DNA of 58,121 nucleotides from Cohnella laeviribosi DSM 21336 (GTDB taxonomy: Bacteria > Bacillota > Bacilli > Paenibacillales > Paenibacillaceae), in the NCBI RefSeq assembly GCF_000378425.1, contig NZ_KB899835.1, forward strand, positions 1-58,121, in the 5' to 3' direction. The notes under the pieces are model-generated. The model saw nothing but the letters and a program-made list of their open reading frames with translations. It had not been told where the DNA came from and searched no databases. Of this stretch, positions 45,288-53,708 are shown in pieces. The position numbers were made by a program, and so were the translations under genes. How positions within the stretch are numbered: the stretch's first letter is position 1; every line of letters begins with the position of its first letter.

Positions 45288-46561
45288 ATGAAGAGCTTAT
45301 GGGGAAAAAGGGCTCTGGCGATCTTGCTGGGAGCGTCTCTCGCAGGCGCGTCCGGCGGATTCGGCGCGCCTGCGGCGTCGGCTGCCGGCGCTTCCCCGGC
45401 CCGGCCGTCCGCATCGTGCTGGACGGCTACAACCTTCCGTTTGACGCGGCGCCGCGAACCGAGCGGGGAACGACGCTCGTGCCGTTTCGTCCCATCGCCG
45501 AAGCGCTCGGCATTTCGGTCGTATGGGACGCCAAGACCAAGACGGTGACGGCTGTCGGGAGCGGCGCGGACGGAGCGGACGCGAAGGTCGTGCTGCGCGT
45601 CGGACAGAAGACGACGCAAGTGAACGGCAGCACGGTGGCGCTGTCGGCGGCGCCGGTCGAAAGCGGCGGGCGGGTGCTGATTCCGCTCGCCTTCTTCAGC
45701 CGGCAGTTCGGCGCCGCCGTCGCGTGGGATGCGGCGAACCGCACCGTCGAGATCAAGTCGCCGAAACGGGCGATGTATGTGCAGGCGTTCTACGCGCTCC
45801 GCTCCTATCCGCAGATCGACCGGCTCAAGACGCTGAATTCGGCCGCGTTCGGATGGACGCGGATTGACGAAAACGGCGAGCTCGTTACGGACGGCCGGGA
45901 TTTCGCGTGGCCGAAGCCGGACGGAGACGTGACGCCCGAATCGATCGTGCAGCGGGTCAACGGCGAAACGTATTTGATGGCGTTCGCCGTGGACGGAAAC
46001 CGGGAACTGACGAAGATGCTGACGGACGAAACGCTGCGCGCCCGGTCGATCGACAAGCTGGCGGCGCTCGCCAAGGACAGCGGCTTCGGCGGCATCATGC
46101 TGGACTTCGAAGGGCTGGCGCTAAAAGACGATCCGCTGGCGGCGCAAAAGGCGCTGAACGATTACGTGAAGCTGCTGGCGGCTAAAGCCGCGCCGGACGG
46201 CCTCAAGATCGCCCTGGCGGTGCCGCCGCCCAACGGTTCTTACAAAGGCTACGACTATCAAACGCTCGGCCGGCTCGCCGACCACCTGGTCTTGATGGCT
46301 TACGACTACATCCGGCAGGGGACGCCGGACCCGATCGGCAAAATCGACGAAGCGATCCGGCTGACGCTGAACGCAGGCGTGCCGAAAAGCAAGCTGCTGC
46401 TGGGCATCAACCTCTTTAACGAAAACGAAAAAACAATCGTGCCGATTATCGGCCTCGCCAAACGGTACGATCTGAAGGGCGTCTCCTTCTGGCGGCTCGG
46501 CCTGATGTCGGAAGCCGAAATGGCCGCGATCGACGCGTCCGTCACGAAGGAAGGAGCGTAA
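45288..46561 (+). CDS. GH18-type glycoside hydrolase with copper-amine-oxidase N-domain, frameshifted near its signal peptide
   Basis: ATG 45288 begins a good signal peptide (KSLWGKRALAILLGASLAG... ending ASAAG). Around 45395-45415 the frame must shift so that the rest reads VRIVLDGYNLPFDAAPRTE, a Cu_amine_oxidN-type stalk domain, and then a GH18 barrel with GGIMLDFEGLA (DxxE end of the active site) and LVLMAYDY. One extra C in GGCCCGG would restore a single frame of about 425 residues. It is thus either a one-base sequencing error or a recently broken gene. It resembles spore or cell-wall hydrolases of the YvbX/YaaH kind. Confidence 0.75.
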
Positions 46562-46568
46562 GCCGGCT

Positions 46569-47648
46569 TTGCCTTTCGATGCTTTCGACGCTCTTTTGGA
46601 GACCTTCTTCCCGGGCGGCGCCCGGAACGTCGAAACGGGGCTTTCGGGATGGAACAATACGACCCGCTATGTGACGGCAGGCGGCAATCGATGGGTGCTG
46701 CGCGTCTACGAAACGCATCGGGACGCGGACAAAATCCGGTTCGAGCATGCCGTTCTGCTCGAGCTTGCGCGGCGGAACCTGCCGTTTGCGGTGCCGGTTC
46801 CGATGCGCCTGCCGTCCGGCGCAACGTTCGTGCCCGTGCCGGACGGCTCGGGCCGATTCGGCTGCCTGTTTCGCTACATCGAAGGGAATCGGCCCGACAG
46901 CTCGGTGCCGCGCGTCGCGGGCGCCGTCGGGGAAGCGGTGGGCGCGCTGTGCCGGGAACTGAGCGCCGTCAAAGTGAGCGTCCGGCCGGCCTACGCGCCC
47001 TATTACGAGATGGACGCGGCGCATCCGTCCTGCCCGCAGGAGCGGATCGAGGCGTTCTGCGCCTCGCCGCCGCCGGCGTTCCGCGGCCAGCGCGCGGAAC
47101 TGGCCATGCTTGCCGAAGAACTCCGGCAATTCCGCCGATACGCGCCTAAGCTGCGGAAGCTGCCGCATCAGCTCATCCACGGCGACGTGAACGACTCGAA
47201 TCTGCTTGCAGCCGCGGACGATCCCGAACGGATCGCCGCCGTGCTCGACTTCGAGTTTTGCACATGGGACGCGCGAGCGATGGAACCGGCCGTCGTTCTA
47301 TCCGGATTGCTTGGCACGGAGAAGAGGTCCGGACGGGCTTCAGCCGCTGCTCAATCGGCGGAAGCCCGTGAGGTTGGCGGGGATTGGGAGGAGGCCGTCG
47401 CCTCGTTCGTCCGCGGGTTTGGCCGGCATGTCCGGCTAACCGAAGCGGAAGCGGAAGCGATTGTTCCCTTGATGACGCTGCGCAAGCTGGATGTGTTCGT
47501 GCACTTTCTCGGCCGGCTGCTGGACGGGGTGGATACGGAAGATACGCTCCGCGAGCAGATCGACTCCGCCGCTGCCGGCCTCGAAACGTTGCGCCGCCGC
47601 CGCGGCAAGCTGGCGGCACGGTGCCGGGAGCTGATCGGGCCGCCGTAA
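46569..47648 (+). CDS. Aminoglycoside phosphotransferase/choline-kinase family protein
   Basis: A 359-residue protein-kinase-like phosphotransferase. RWVLRVYETHRD near residue 41 is the ATP-anchoring strand, HQLIHGDVNDSNLLA near residue 204 carries the catalytic HGD..N, and AVLDFEFCTWD near 224 the metal-binding aspartate. It may phosphorylate homoserine, choline, an amino sugar or a spore component; the substrate is unknown. It starts with TTG 8 bp after the GH18 stop, with the Shine-Dalgarno AAGGAG inside the GH18 end, so it is co-translated. It converges on xerS. Confidence 0.83.
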   Translation: MPFDAFDALLETFFPGGARNVETGLSGWNNTTRYVTAGGNRWVLRVYETHRDADKIRFEHAVLLELARRNLPFAVPVPMRLPSGATFVPVPDGSGRFGCLFRYIEGNRPDSSVPRVAGAVGEAVGALCRELSAVKVSVRPAYAPYYEMDAAHPSCPQERIEAFCASPPPAFRGQRAELAMLAEELRQFRRYAPKLRKLPHQLIHGDVNDSNLLAAADDPERIAAVLDFEFCTWDARAMEPAVVLSGLLGTEKRSGRASAAAQSAEAREVGGDWEEAVASFVRGFGRHVRLTEAEAEAIVPLMTLRKLDVFVHFLGRLLDGVDTEDTLREQIDSAAAGLETLRRRRGKLAARCRELIGPP

Positions 47649-47654
47649 CGCCGA

Positions 47655-48746
47655 TTATTCGGTTCCGGCCGGACGCTTGCGGTCGATCGCTTCCTCCATC
47701 GTTTTGTCCGTCAAGTGCGCGTAAATTTGCGTCGTCTCCGGCGAGGCGTGGCCGAGCTGCTCCTGGGTTTTGTACAGATCGTTGCGCAGATAGTAATCCG
47801 TCGCGAACGAATGGCGCAGCTTATGCACGGACAAATACGGCTTGCCGAACCGCTTGGCGTATTTGACGACCATTTCCTGAATCGCGCGCTTCGTCATGCG
47901 GGAGCCTTCTTTTTTGCCGTTCGCCAGGGCGAGAAAGAGGGCTTTTTCGCGTTTCGGGGCTTTGTACCGGATTTCTCTTTGCTGCAAATACGCTTCCAGA
48001 TCGGCCACCGCATCCTGGCGGAAGTATACCGGCGTTTTGAACGTGTCGTCGTTTTTCCCTTTGCGGTACACGTGAACCAGCTTCTTTTTCAGATCGAGAT
48101 CGTCGACGTTCAGATTCACCACCTCGGACACGCGCAGCCCGGAGTTCAGGATGAGGCTGACGATGCAGGCGTCCCGCGTCCGGTTCAGCTCGTGCGCATG
48201 CAGCGCCTGCTTGTTGCCGGCAACGTCCGCCGCGTAATCGTGCTTGATATACGCGATAAACTCCGCGATTTCTTCGTCCTGGAGCAGCTTGCCTTCCAGC
48301 TTGGCCGCGGTATCCTTCGGCTTGTGCGTCCGCTTGATCGACACTTTGGCCATGACATTGCGCTTCAGCAGCGGATAGAAGTTCTCGTCCTCCGCGATCT
48401 GGCTCAAATAATGGAACAGCGAACGGAGGGACGAAAGCTTCCGCGAGATCGTCGTCCGGCTGTTGGCCTGCTCCTTGCGCGTGGCGAGGAACATCCGGTA
48501 GTTGTCGATGCTGTCCATGTGCAGCTTTTCCAGATCCTCGAGCGGAATGGCGGTCATGCTTTTCGCTTCCGTGAGGCCTTCCGCCATGAGCCAGGAGAAA
48601 AACGTCTCGTAGTCCCGCACATATTCGAGCAGGGAGGAAGGGGACAGGTCGGGCAATTTATAGTTGACGAACTTCTCCACATACCAAGGCATGCCGGGAA
48701 TTCGCCGTTCGAGTTCTTCGCGGTCTTTCTTTTTTTGAAGATTCAT
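47655..48746 (-). CDS. xerS: Tyrosine recombinase, XerS type
   Basis: A 363-residue site-specific recombinase. N-terminal SAM-like/core-binding domain (about 20-125), catalytic domain with Arg205 (SGLRVSEVV), Lys229 (YRKGKND), His308-x-x-Arg311 (HKLRHSF), His333 (LGHAS) and nucleophile Tyr342 (IYAHL): a complete active site. XerS proteins resolve chromosome dimers alone in streptococci, where their dif site lies beside the gene. Here a dif-like site lies 33 bp upstream of the start codon (48780-48807) and another 1.9 kb away. A cassette-specific integrase is the alternative. Confidence 0.88.
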   Translation of the reverse strand: MNLQKKKDREELERRIPGMPWYVEKFVNYKLPDLSPSSLLEYVRDYETFFSWLMAEGLTEAKSMTAIPLEDLEKLHMDSIDNYRMFLATRKEQANSRTTISRKLSSLRSLFHYLSQIAEDENFYPLLKRNVMAKVSIKRTHKPKDTAAKLEGKLLQDEEIAEFIAYIKHDYAADVAGNKQALHAHELNRTRDACIVSLILNSGLRVSEVVNLNVDDLDLKKKLVHVYRKGKNDDTFKTPVYFRQDAVADLEAYLQQREIRYKAPKREKALFLALANGKKEGSRMTKRAIQEMVVKYAKRFGKPYLSVHKLRHSFATDYYLRNDLYKTQEQLGHASPETTQIYAHLTDKTMEEAIDRKRPAGTE

Positions 48747-48779
48747 AAGATCACCCGTTTGAAAAAGTGAAGTCGGTTA

Positions 48780-48807
48780 AGTTTACATAATTATTGTTAT
48801 GTATATT
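48780..48807 (+). other. dif-like Xer site A, next to xerS
   Basis: An 11-6-11 layout: arm AGTTTACATAA, centre TTATTG, arm TTATGTATATT. The left arm is the exact reverse complement of TTATGTAAACT, the XerD-side arm of Bacillus dif as I know it. The site lies between xerS (minus) and the glycoside-hydrolase-like gene (plus). Site B at 50690-50717 has the identical left arm in the same orientation. Confidence 0.65.
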
Positions 48808-49041
48808 TACGTCCGCGTATGCGGCAAAAAACGGTATAACCATAGAATAGTATAGCATGGATGGTCCGCTTGGCGCGGGGGCAAAACGGGAATGTCCATC
48901 TATCGATCCCGCGCGTTTTTCCGAAAATAAAAATCGTCTCATGCGTCCAAGCAGCGGAACCATCGCGGCGAATCGGCGTCTAATGAACGGAGGCGTCGGG
49001 AAGACGCTTCATTTCGGTGCCGGTATTGGAGGATCGCATTC

Positions 49042-50619
49042 ATGAACATTCGCAAACGGGTTTACAGAAGTTCGGTATGGGTCATGGCGTTGTTATTGTG
49101 GTGCACGGGGGTGCTCGCAGCTTCCGTCCAGGCCGCTTCATCGCCGATCGCCATTGTTCTGGATGGAAAACGGCTGACGAGCGACGTCGCTCCGTACATC
49201 GTACCCAAAGCCAATGTGACGCTCGTTCCGCTGCGGGTCATCAGCGAGAGCATCGGAGCTGCGGTCGATTGGAACCCAAGCGCCAAGTCCGTGACCATCC
49301 GGATGTCGGGGACGACAATCGTCATGCGCACAGGCCAAAAATACGCCACGGTCAACGGCGGCAACATTATGCTGGATATCACCGTGCAGACGAAGCAGGG
49401 ACGGACGATGGTGCCGCTGCGTTTTGTCGGCGAGCAGCTTGGCCTTGCCGTCAACTGGGATTCGGCTTCGCGCACCATTACGCTGCTGTCGGCAGCGGCC
49501 GGCGGGGGATCGGGCCGATCCGGAGGCGTCGTCGGCGCCTGGATTTCGACGGTCTATAATTTGGACTGGCCTTCCGCAGCCTCGTACGGAAATGCCGAAA
49601 TGCAGAAGGCGGAATTTGCCGCTCTGCTTGACAAGCTCCAGGCCATGGGGGTCAATACCGTGTTCGTTCAGGTTCGTCCGGCGGCGGACGCCCTGTATCC
49701 GTCCAGGCTCGTTCCCTGGTCGAAAGCGCTCACCGGCGTTCAGGGAGCCGATCCCGGCTACGATCCGCTGGCGTACATGATCGAGCAAACGCATCTCCGC
49801 GGGATGAAATTCGAAGCCTGGTTCAATCCGTTCCGGGCGACGACGGACGGCAACACATCCGCGCTGGACCCGAGCCACGTCGCGCTCTCGCATCCGGAGT
49901 GGATCGTTAAAGCCGGCGGCAAAGATTACATCAACCCCGGCATTCCCGAAGCGCGTCGGCATATTATCGATGTCATCATGGAAGTGGTGAACGGATACGA
50001 GATCGACGGCGTGCATCTGGACGATTATTTTTATCCGTCAGGCGTTGCCTTTGCGGACGACGACGCTTTTGCAGCCTATAACAGCGGCGGCTTCGCCGAC
50101 AAGGCGGACTGGCGGCGCGACAACATCAACCGGTTCGTGCGCGAGCTCGGAGAGGCGATTCACGCGGCGAAACCGCAGGTGAGATTCGGCATCAGTCCGT
50201 TCGGCGTATGGCGCAACAAAAGCGCGGACAAAACCGGATCGGATACGAAAGCCGGCGTCTCCGCGTACGACAATATGTACGCCGACGTCCGAACGTGGAT
50301 TCGCGAGGAATGGATCGACTACGTCGTTCCGCAAATTTACTGGAGCTTGTCCTTTTCCGCCGCCAGATACGATATTTTGACCGACTGGTGGGCCAACGAG
50401 GTCAAGGGGACGAACGTCGACCTGTACATCGGGCATGCCCCGTACAAGCTCGGAACGTCGGAGGCGGGCTGGCAGACGGCTCAGGAAATTGTCAATCAGT
50501 TGAAGTACAACGAATCGGTGCCGAAAGTAAAGGGCGACGTCTTTTTCAGCGCCAAAGATTTGCTCCGCAACCCGCTCGGGGTCGCCGATGCGCTAAAACA
50601 GTATTACGGATTGAAATGA
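49042..50619 (+). CDS. Secreted glycoside-hydrolase-like protein (GHL10/DUF187) with copper-amine-oxidase N-domain
   Basis: A 525-residue exported protein. Signal peptide about 1-31 (ends VQAASS), Cu_amine_oxidN-type beta domain from 35 to 150 (TLVPLRVISESIGAAVDW, MVPLRFVGEQLGLAVNW), a short Gly/Ser linker, then a GHL10 TIM barrel: VNTVFVQVRPAADALYPS, LRGMKFEAWFNPFR, GVHLDDYFYPSG near residue 325 and VVPQIYWS. Related to Bacillus YngK. It probably acts on cell-wall or exopolysaccharide. ATG is weakly served by GGAGG 12 bp upstream. The gene is framed by two dif-like sites. Confidence 0.88.
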   Translation: MNIRKRVYRSSVWVMALLLWCTGVLAASVQAASSPIAIVLDGKRLTSDVAPYIVPKANVTLVPLRVISESIGAAVDWNPSAKSVTIRMSGTTIVMRTGQKYATVNGGNIMLDITVQTKQGRTMVPLRFVGEQLGLAVNWDSASRTITLLSAAAGGGSGRSGGVVGAWISTVYNLDWPSAASYGNAEMQKAEFAALLDKLQAMGVNTVFVQVRPAADALYPSRLVPWSKALTGVQGADPGYDPLAYMIEQTHLRGMKFEAWFNPFRATTDGNTSALDPSHVALSHPEWIVKAGGKDYINPGIPEARRHIIDVIMEVVNGYEIDGVHLDDYFYPSGVAFADDDAFAAYNSGGFADKADWRRDNINRFVRELGEAIHAAKPQVRFGISPFGVWRNKSADKTGSDTKAGVSAYDNMYADVRTWIREEWIDYVVPQIYWSLSFSAARYDILTDWWANEVKGTNVDLYIGHAPYKLGTSEAGWQTAQEIVNQLKYNESVPKVKGDVFFSAKDLLRNPLGVADALKQYYGLK

Positions 50620-50633
50620 AAGCAGGCTTGAGG

Positions 50634-50670
50634 AACCTCCGATCCCGCTTTGACGGCGGCATCGGAGGTT
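50634..50670 (+). terminator. Terminator of the GHL10 gene
   Basis: AACCTCCGAT (50634-50643) pairs perfectly with ATCGGAGGTT (50661-50670), followed by TTTTTG. It lies 15 bp past the stop codon. Confidence 0.85.
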
Positions 50671-50689
50671 TTTTTGTTCTTCGAGTTTA

Positions 50690-50717
50690 AGTTTACATAA
50701 TATTTATTATGTAAAAA
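50690..50717 (+). other. dif-like Xer site B
   Basis: An 11-6-11 layout: arm AGTTTACATAA, centre TATTTA, arm TTATGTAAAAA. The left arm is identical to that of site A and both sites are preceded by TTA; the centres differ. It follows the GHL10 terminator and begins a long AT-rich decayed stretch. Confidence 0.65.
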
Positions 50718-51128
50718 TATAATTTTGTCATTATATGCATAAAATATATAATCTATCGTATATTCTTTTCGTTTATATAGAATTTAGGGGATTTTACATC
50801 TTCTATACGTCGACTTTGATTGAAGTGTTCATTCGGAGACAGGCGGAAGCGAGAGGGGCTGTATTCGTAACTATAGGCTTCTTCGTCCTGAACGATCCGG
50901 CGACGGCCGGTTGGAACGAGAACCGAATCGCTGCGGTACTCACCTGGATTCAGCAAGGCGGCACTCTGATCGTCTGAGAAAATTAATGGCATTAAACAAA
51001 GGCGAAACCCTTGAAATTCCTTGGATTCCGAAAAGGACTCCATGATGATTTGCGCAATTAATGATTTATTGCGTTAATCATTATCGGCATGGAGTTTAGG
51101 CGTAGCGGGAGGCAGGAGGGGGACGACG
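50718..51128. other. AT-rich decayed region after site B
   Basis: Very AT-rich to about 50820. A frame ending at 50977 has the plausible C-terminal stretch WNENRIAAVLTWIQQGGTLIV after an AT-rich, unlikely start, so it may be the tail of a lost gene. It has no ribosome binding site. The rest holds no gene I can support. Confidence 0.35.
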
Positions 51129-51449
51129 TTGGACGGAAAAAGAGAGCTGACGGCGCTGCTGCTGTGGCTGATCGATATCGCCGTTCGGCGGATTTCGCTG
51201 CCTTGGAGCCGGATCGTTGCGCATCTTCGCAGCGGGTTGCCGTCAACCGTCAAAGCCAAGCGGGAGGAATCTTCTTCCTCTCAGCCTGCTGCGCATCCGG
51301 CGCGGAGCCATCCCTCTATCCGGGCAACTCCGCCGACCCCGGAGCCTGCGAAAAGGGAAACTGCGAGCGTTTCGGATTCTTCGGAAGCTGCGGATTCTAC
51401 GGATGCCATGAGCCGGCTGCTCGCGGCCAAAAAAAGAAACCGCCGATAA
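51129..51449 (+). CDS. Hypothetical protein, 106 residues, with N-terminal hydrophobic helix
   Basis: TTG start after AGGAGGGGG. The N-terminus ELTALLLWLIDIAVRRISLPW looks like an amphipathic or membrane-interacting helix; the rest is a Ser/Pro/Ala/Glu-rich disordered tail ending in AAKKRNRR. No family recognised. The strong ribosome binding site is the main support; composition after residue 45 is low-complexity. Confidence 0.45.
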   Translation: MDGKRELTALLLWLIDIAVRRISLPWSRIVAHLRSGLPSTVKAKREESSSSQPAAHPARSHPSIRATPPTPEPAKRETASVSDSSEAADSTDAMSRLLAAKKRNRR

Positions 51450-51795
51450 GAAAATGCGCGCGAGGTTGCGGAAATGTTTTCCCTTTATACGGAATTTCTG
51501 ATATGTTTATCGTATACTCCGAAATTGCTCCCGATCCGAGCGAAGCAAATGAATCGGGGAGAATGAATGGAACAATTGTTTTTTAAATAATATCTTTACA
51601 TAAAATTACTTCTTACTTATAATATCCCATAACACCTCAGTTTTCCTTCATACGACTTCCTTCCTACTTTTCAACCAGAGTCTTCCTATAATTGTCTAAA
51701 AATTAAAAAAATCTCTGGGCTTTTTGGTACTTAAGGGCGCTTGGCGGTCTTCTTTTTCAACTATACATCCTAGATTTTCCTATGCATCCACAATA
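51450..51795. other. AT-rich leader region upstream of the opp operon
   Basis: No gene seen. From about 51580 the sequence is AT- and pyrimidine-rich. A half site CTTTACATAA at 51594-51603 resembles one arm of the dif-like sites but has no partner arm. The promoter of oppA lies at the right end. Confidence 0.4.
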
Positions 51796-51823
51796 TTGTG
51801 TTTTACTTATTAATTAATATATT
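51796..51823 (+). promoter_or_regulatory. Promoter of the opp operon
   Basis: TTGTGT (51796-51801), 16 bp, TATATT (51818-51823). It overlaps a CAATATTG (51791-51798) that recurs in the downstream palindrome. Confidence 0.5.
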
Positions 51824-51826
51824 GCG

Positions 51827-51840
51827 TTTCAATATTGAAA
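51827..51840 (+). promoter_or_regulatory. Palindromic operator candidate before oppA
   Basis: TTTCAATATTGAAA is a perfect 14-bp palindrome just after the -10 box. Its core CAATATTG is repeated at 51791-51798, before the -35. The two cores start 39 bp apart, so they could be bound together by one regulator. Confidence 0.45.
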
Positions 51841-51857
51841 TGCAAGGAGAGAGGAAG

Positions 51858-53639
51858 ATGAGGATGAAAAGGAAATGGAATTGGTTGATGGTGGTCGTTC
51901 TCGCGTTATCCATGATGCTTGCCGCATGCACCGGCAACAAGAACGACAATACCGCGTCGGAAAGCCCGAGCGCCTCGCCCTCGGAAAACGCAAGCCCAAG
52001 TGCAAGCGCAAGCTCTTCGCCTTCGGAGACGGCGACGGGGGAAGATCAGACGTTCGGACTGATCAAAGCGACCGACACGTCCAAAATCCCCGCCGTGTCC
52101 AAAAACCGGACCGATACGCTGATCATCGGCATGCAGGCCCCTCAAGGGATCTTCAATCCAATCTACATGCAAACCGCCTACGATTTCTACGTATGCTACG
52201 CTCTTTTTGACTCTTTCCTCGAAGTCAACCCCGACGGTACGTATTCCGAAAGTCTGGCCGAGAAGGTCGATATTTCCGAAGACGGCCTCAAATATACCTT
52301 CCACCTGAAACCGGGCGTCACCTTCACGGACGGCACGCCGATGACGGTCAAAGACTATTATTTTACGCTGAAACTTCTGCTGGATTCGAGTTACGACGGA
52401 GAACTCGATCCGCTTAGCTATAACATTGTGGGCGCGAAAGAATATCACGAAAACAAGGCGAGCGAAATCTCGGGCGTCAAAATCATCGACGATTATACCG
52501 TCGAAGTGACCGTAACCGAGAAATCGGCGCTGACGCGGGACGAACTGGGCAATATTTATATTTTGCCGGAGGCTTATTACGGTAAAGGCTACAAACAAGG
52601 CAACCTTCAAACGGTTAAGGCGCTCAACGACAAACCGCTCGGCAGCGGCCAATATAAACTCGCTTCGTACAAACCCGGTCAGGAAGTGGTGCTCGAAGCG
52701 AACGAAAACTATTTCAGAGGCGCGCCGAAAATCAAGCAGGTGATCTACAAGCCGACGACCGAAGCAACCCAGCTGGAAATGCTGCGCAACGGCGAAACGG
52801 ATGCGCAGGAAGGCGTTACGGTAACGGAAGACAACGTGGAAGAACTGAAAGCGTTCGGCTTTGTCGATCTCAGCCTTTTGCCGAACAACGGATACGGCTA
52901 TATCGCCATGAATCATAAGCTGAAGAAATTCCAGGATGCGAAGGTTCGCCAGGCGCTCACGTACGGGCTGAACCGCGCCGAAATCGTCGAAAGCATTTAC
53001 GGGCCGTATGCCCGGGTGATCAACATTCCGCAATCGAACGTATCCTGGGCTTATACGGAAGAAAATATCGAAAAATACGAATTCGATCCGGAAAAAGCCA
53101 AGCAGCTCCTCGATGAAGCCGGCTGGGTCGTCGGCTCGGGCGGCATCCGCGAGAAGGACGGAGAGAAGTTCAAGATCAACTTCTCCGCAACGGCCGACAA
53201 TCCGGTCGTCGACGCGCTGCTCCCGATTATGACCAAGAACTACAAAGACTTGGGCATCGAAGTCGTGTCCGAAACGCTCGATTTCAACGCGATTATGGAT
53301 AAGAAAGACAAAGGCGATTTCGAAATGTTCTTTGCGGCGTGGGGCTTGACGCCCGATCCCGACAACACCGTGTATATCACCAACGGAGCGCAAAACGACA
53401 CCGGCTACTCCAACAAGAAGGTCGACGAGCTGATGGCCGCCGGCAAGAAAGAGCTCGACATCGAGAAAAGAAAAGAAATTTACAAACAAATGTATCAGGA
53501 GCTGAACAAGGACGTTCCCGATATCCTCCTGTATCAACGTGCGAACTTGATGGCGATCAACGCCCGCGCGCAAGGCTTTGACATTTCGCCGTACAAGGAA
53601 TTCCCGTTCAGCCTGTATCAGGTGGAGCTGCAGCAATAA
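51858..53639 (+). CDS. oppA: Oligopeptide ABC transporter substrate-binding lipoprotein
   Basis: A 593-residue extracytoplasmic receptor (SBP_bac_5). Lipoprotein signal with lipobox LAAC (Cys about residue 24), a Ser/Pro/Ala-rich tether to about residue 60, then the binding protein fold with LAEKVDISEDGLKYTFHLKPGVTF near residue 135. The ligand is probably a peptide; nickel- or opine-type ligands are alternatives. ATG 51858 after AAGGAGAGAGG. The gap of 69 bp to oppB is the only sizeable one in the operon. Confidence 0.93.
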   Translation: MRMKRKWNWLMVVVLALSMMLAACTGNKNDNTASESPSASPSENASPSASASSSPSETATGEDQTFGLIKATDTSKIPAVSKNRTDTLIIGMQAPQGIFNPIYMQTAYDFYVCYALFDSFLEVNPDGTYSESLAEKVDISEDGLKYTFHLKPGVTFTDGTPMTVKDYYFTLKLLLDSSYDGELDPLSYNIVGAKEYHENKASEISGVKIIDDYTVEVTVTEKSALTRDELGNIYILPEAYYGKGYKQGNLQTVKALNDKPLGSGQYKLASYKPGQEVVLEANENYFRGAPKIKQVIYKPTTEATQLEMLRNGETDAQEGVTVTEDNVEELKAFGFVDLSLLPNNGYGYIAMNHKLKKFQDAKVRQALTYGLNRAEIVESIYGPYARVINIPQSNVSWAYTEENIEKYEFDPEKAKQLLDEAGWVVGSGGIREKDGEKFKINFSATADNPVVDALLPIMTKNYKDLGIEVVSETLDFNAIMDKKDKGDFEMFFAAWGLTPDPDNTVYITNGAQNDTGYSNKKVDELMAAGKKELDIEKRKEIYKQMYQELNKDVPDILLYQRANLMAINARAQGFDISPYKEFPFSLYQVELQQ

Positions 53640-53708
53640 TAAGGGCAGAGGGATATGTTCGGCTCGCATCGGGCCGGACATATCCCTTTACAGCCGGGAG
53701 GAATAGGG

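Noticed and set aside
48780..50717. Reading the two dyads as ordinary repressor operators
   Set aside because: Site B lies downstream of a terminator and not before a gene, and the 11-6-11 layout with an exact dif arm beside a Xer gene is better explained as recombination sites. The operator option remains as the stated alternative.
51594..51621. A third dif-like site before the opp operon
   Set aside because: Only one arm-like sequence (CTTTACATAA) is present; the expected second arm after six bases does not match.
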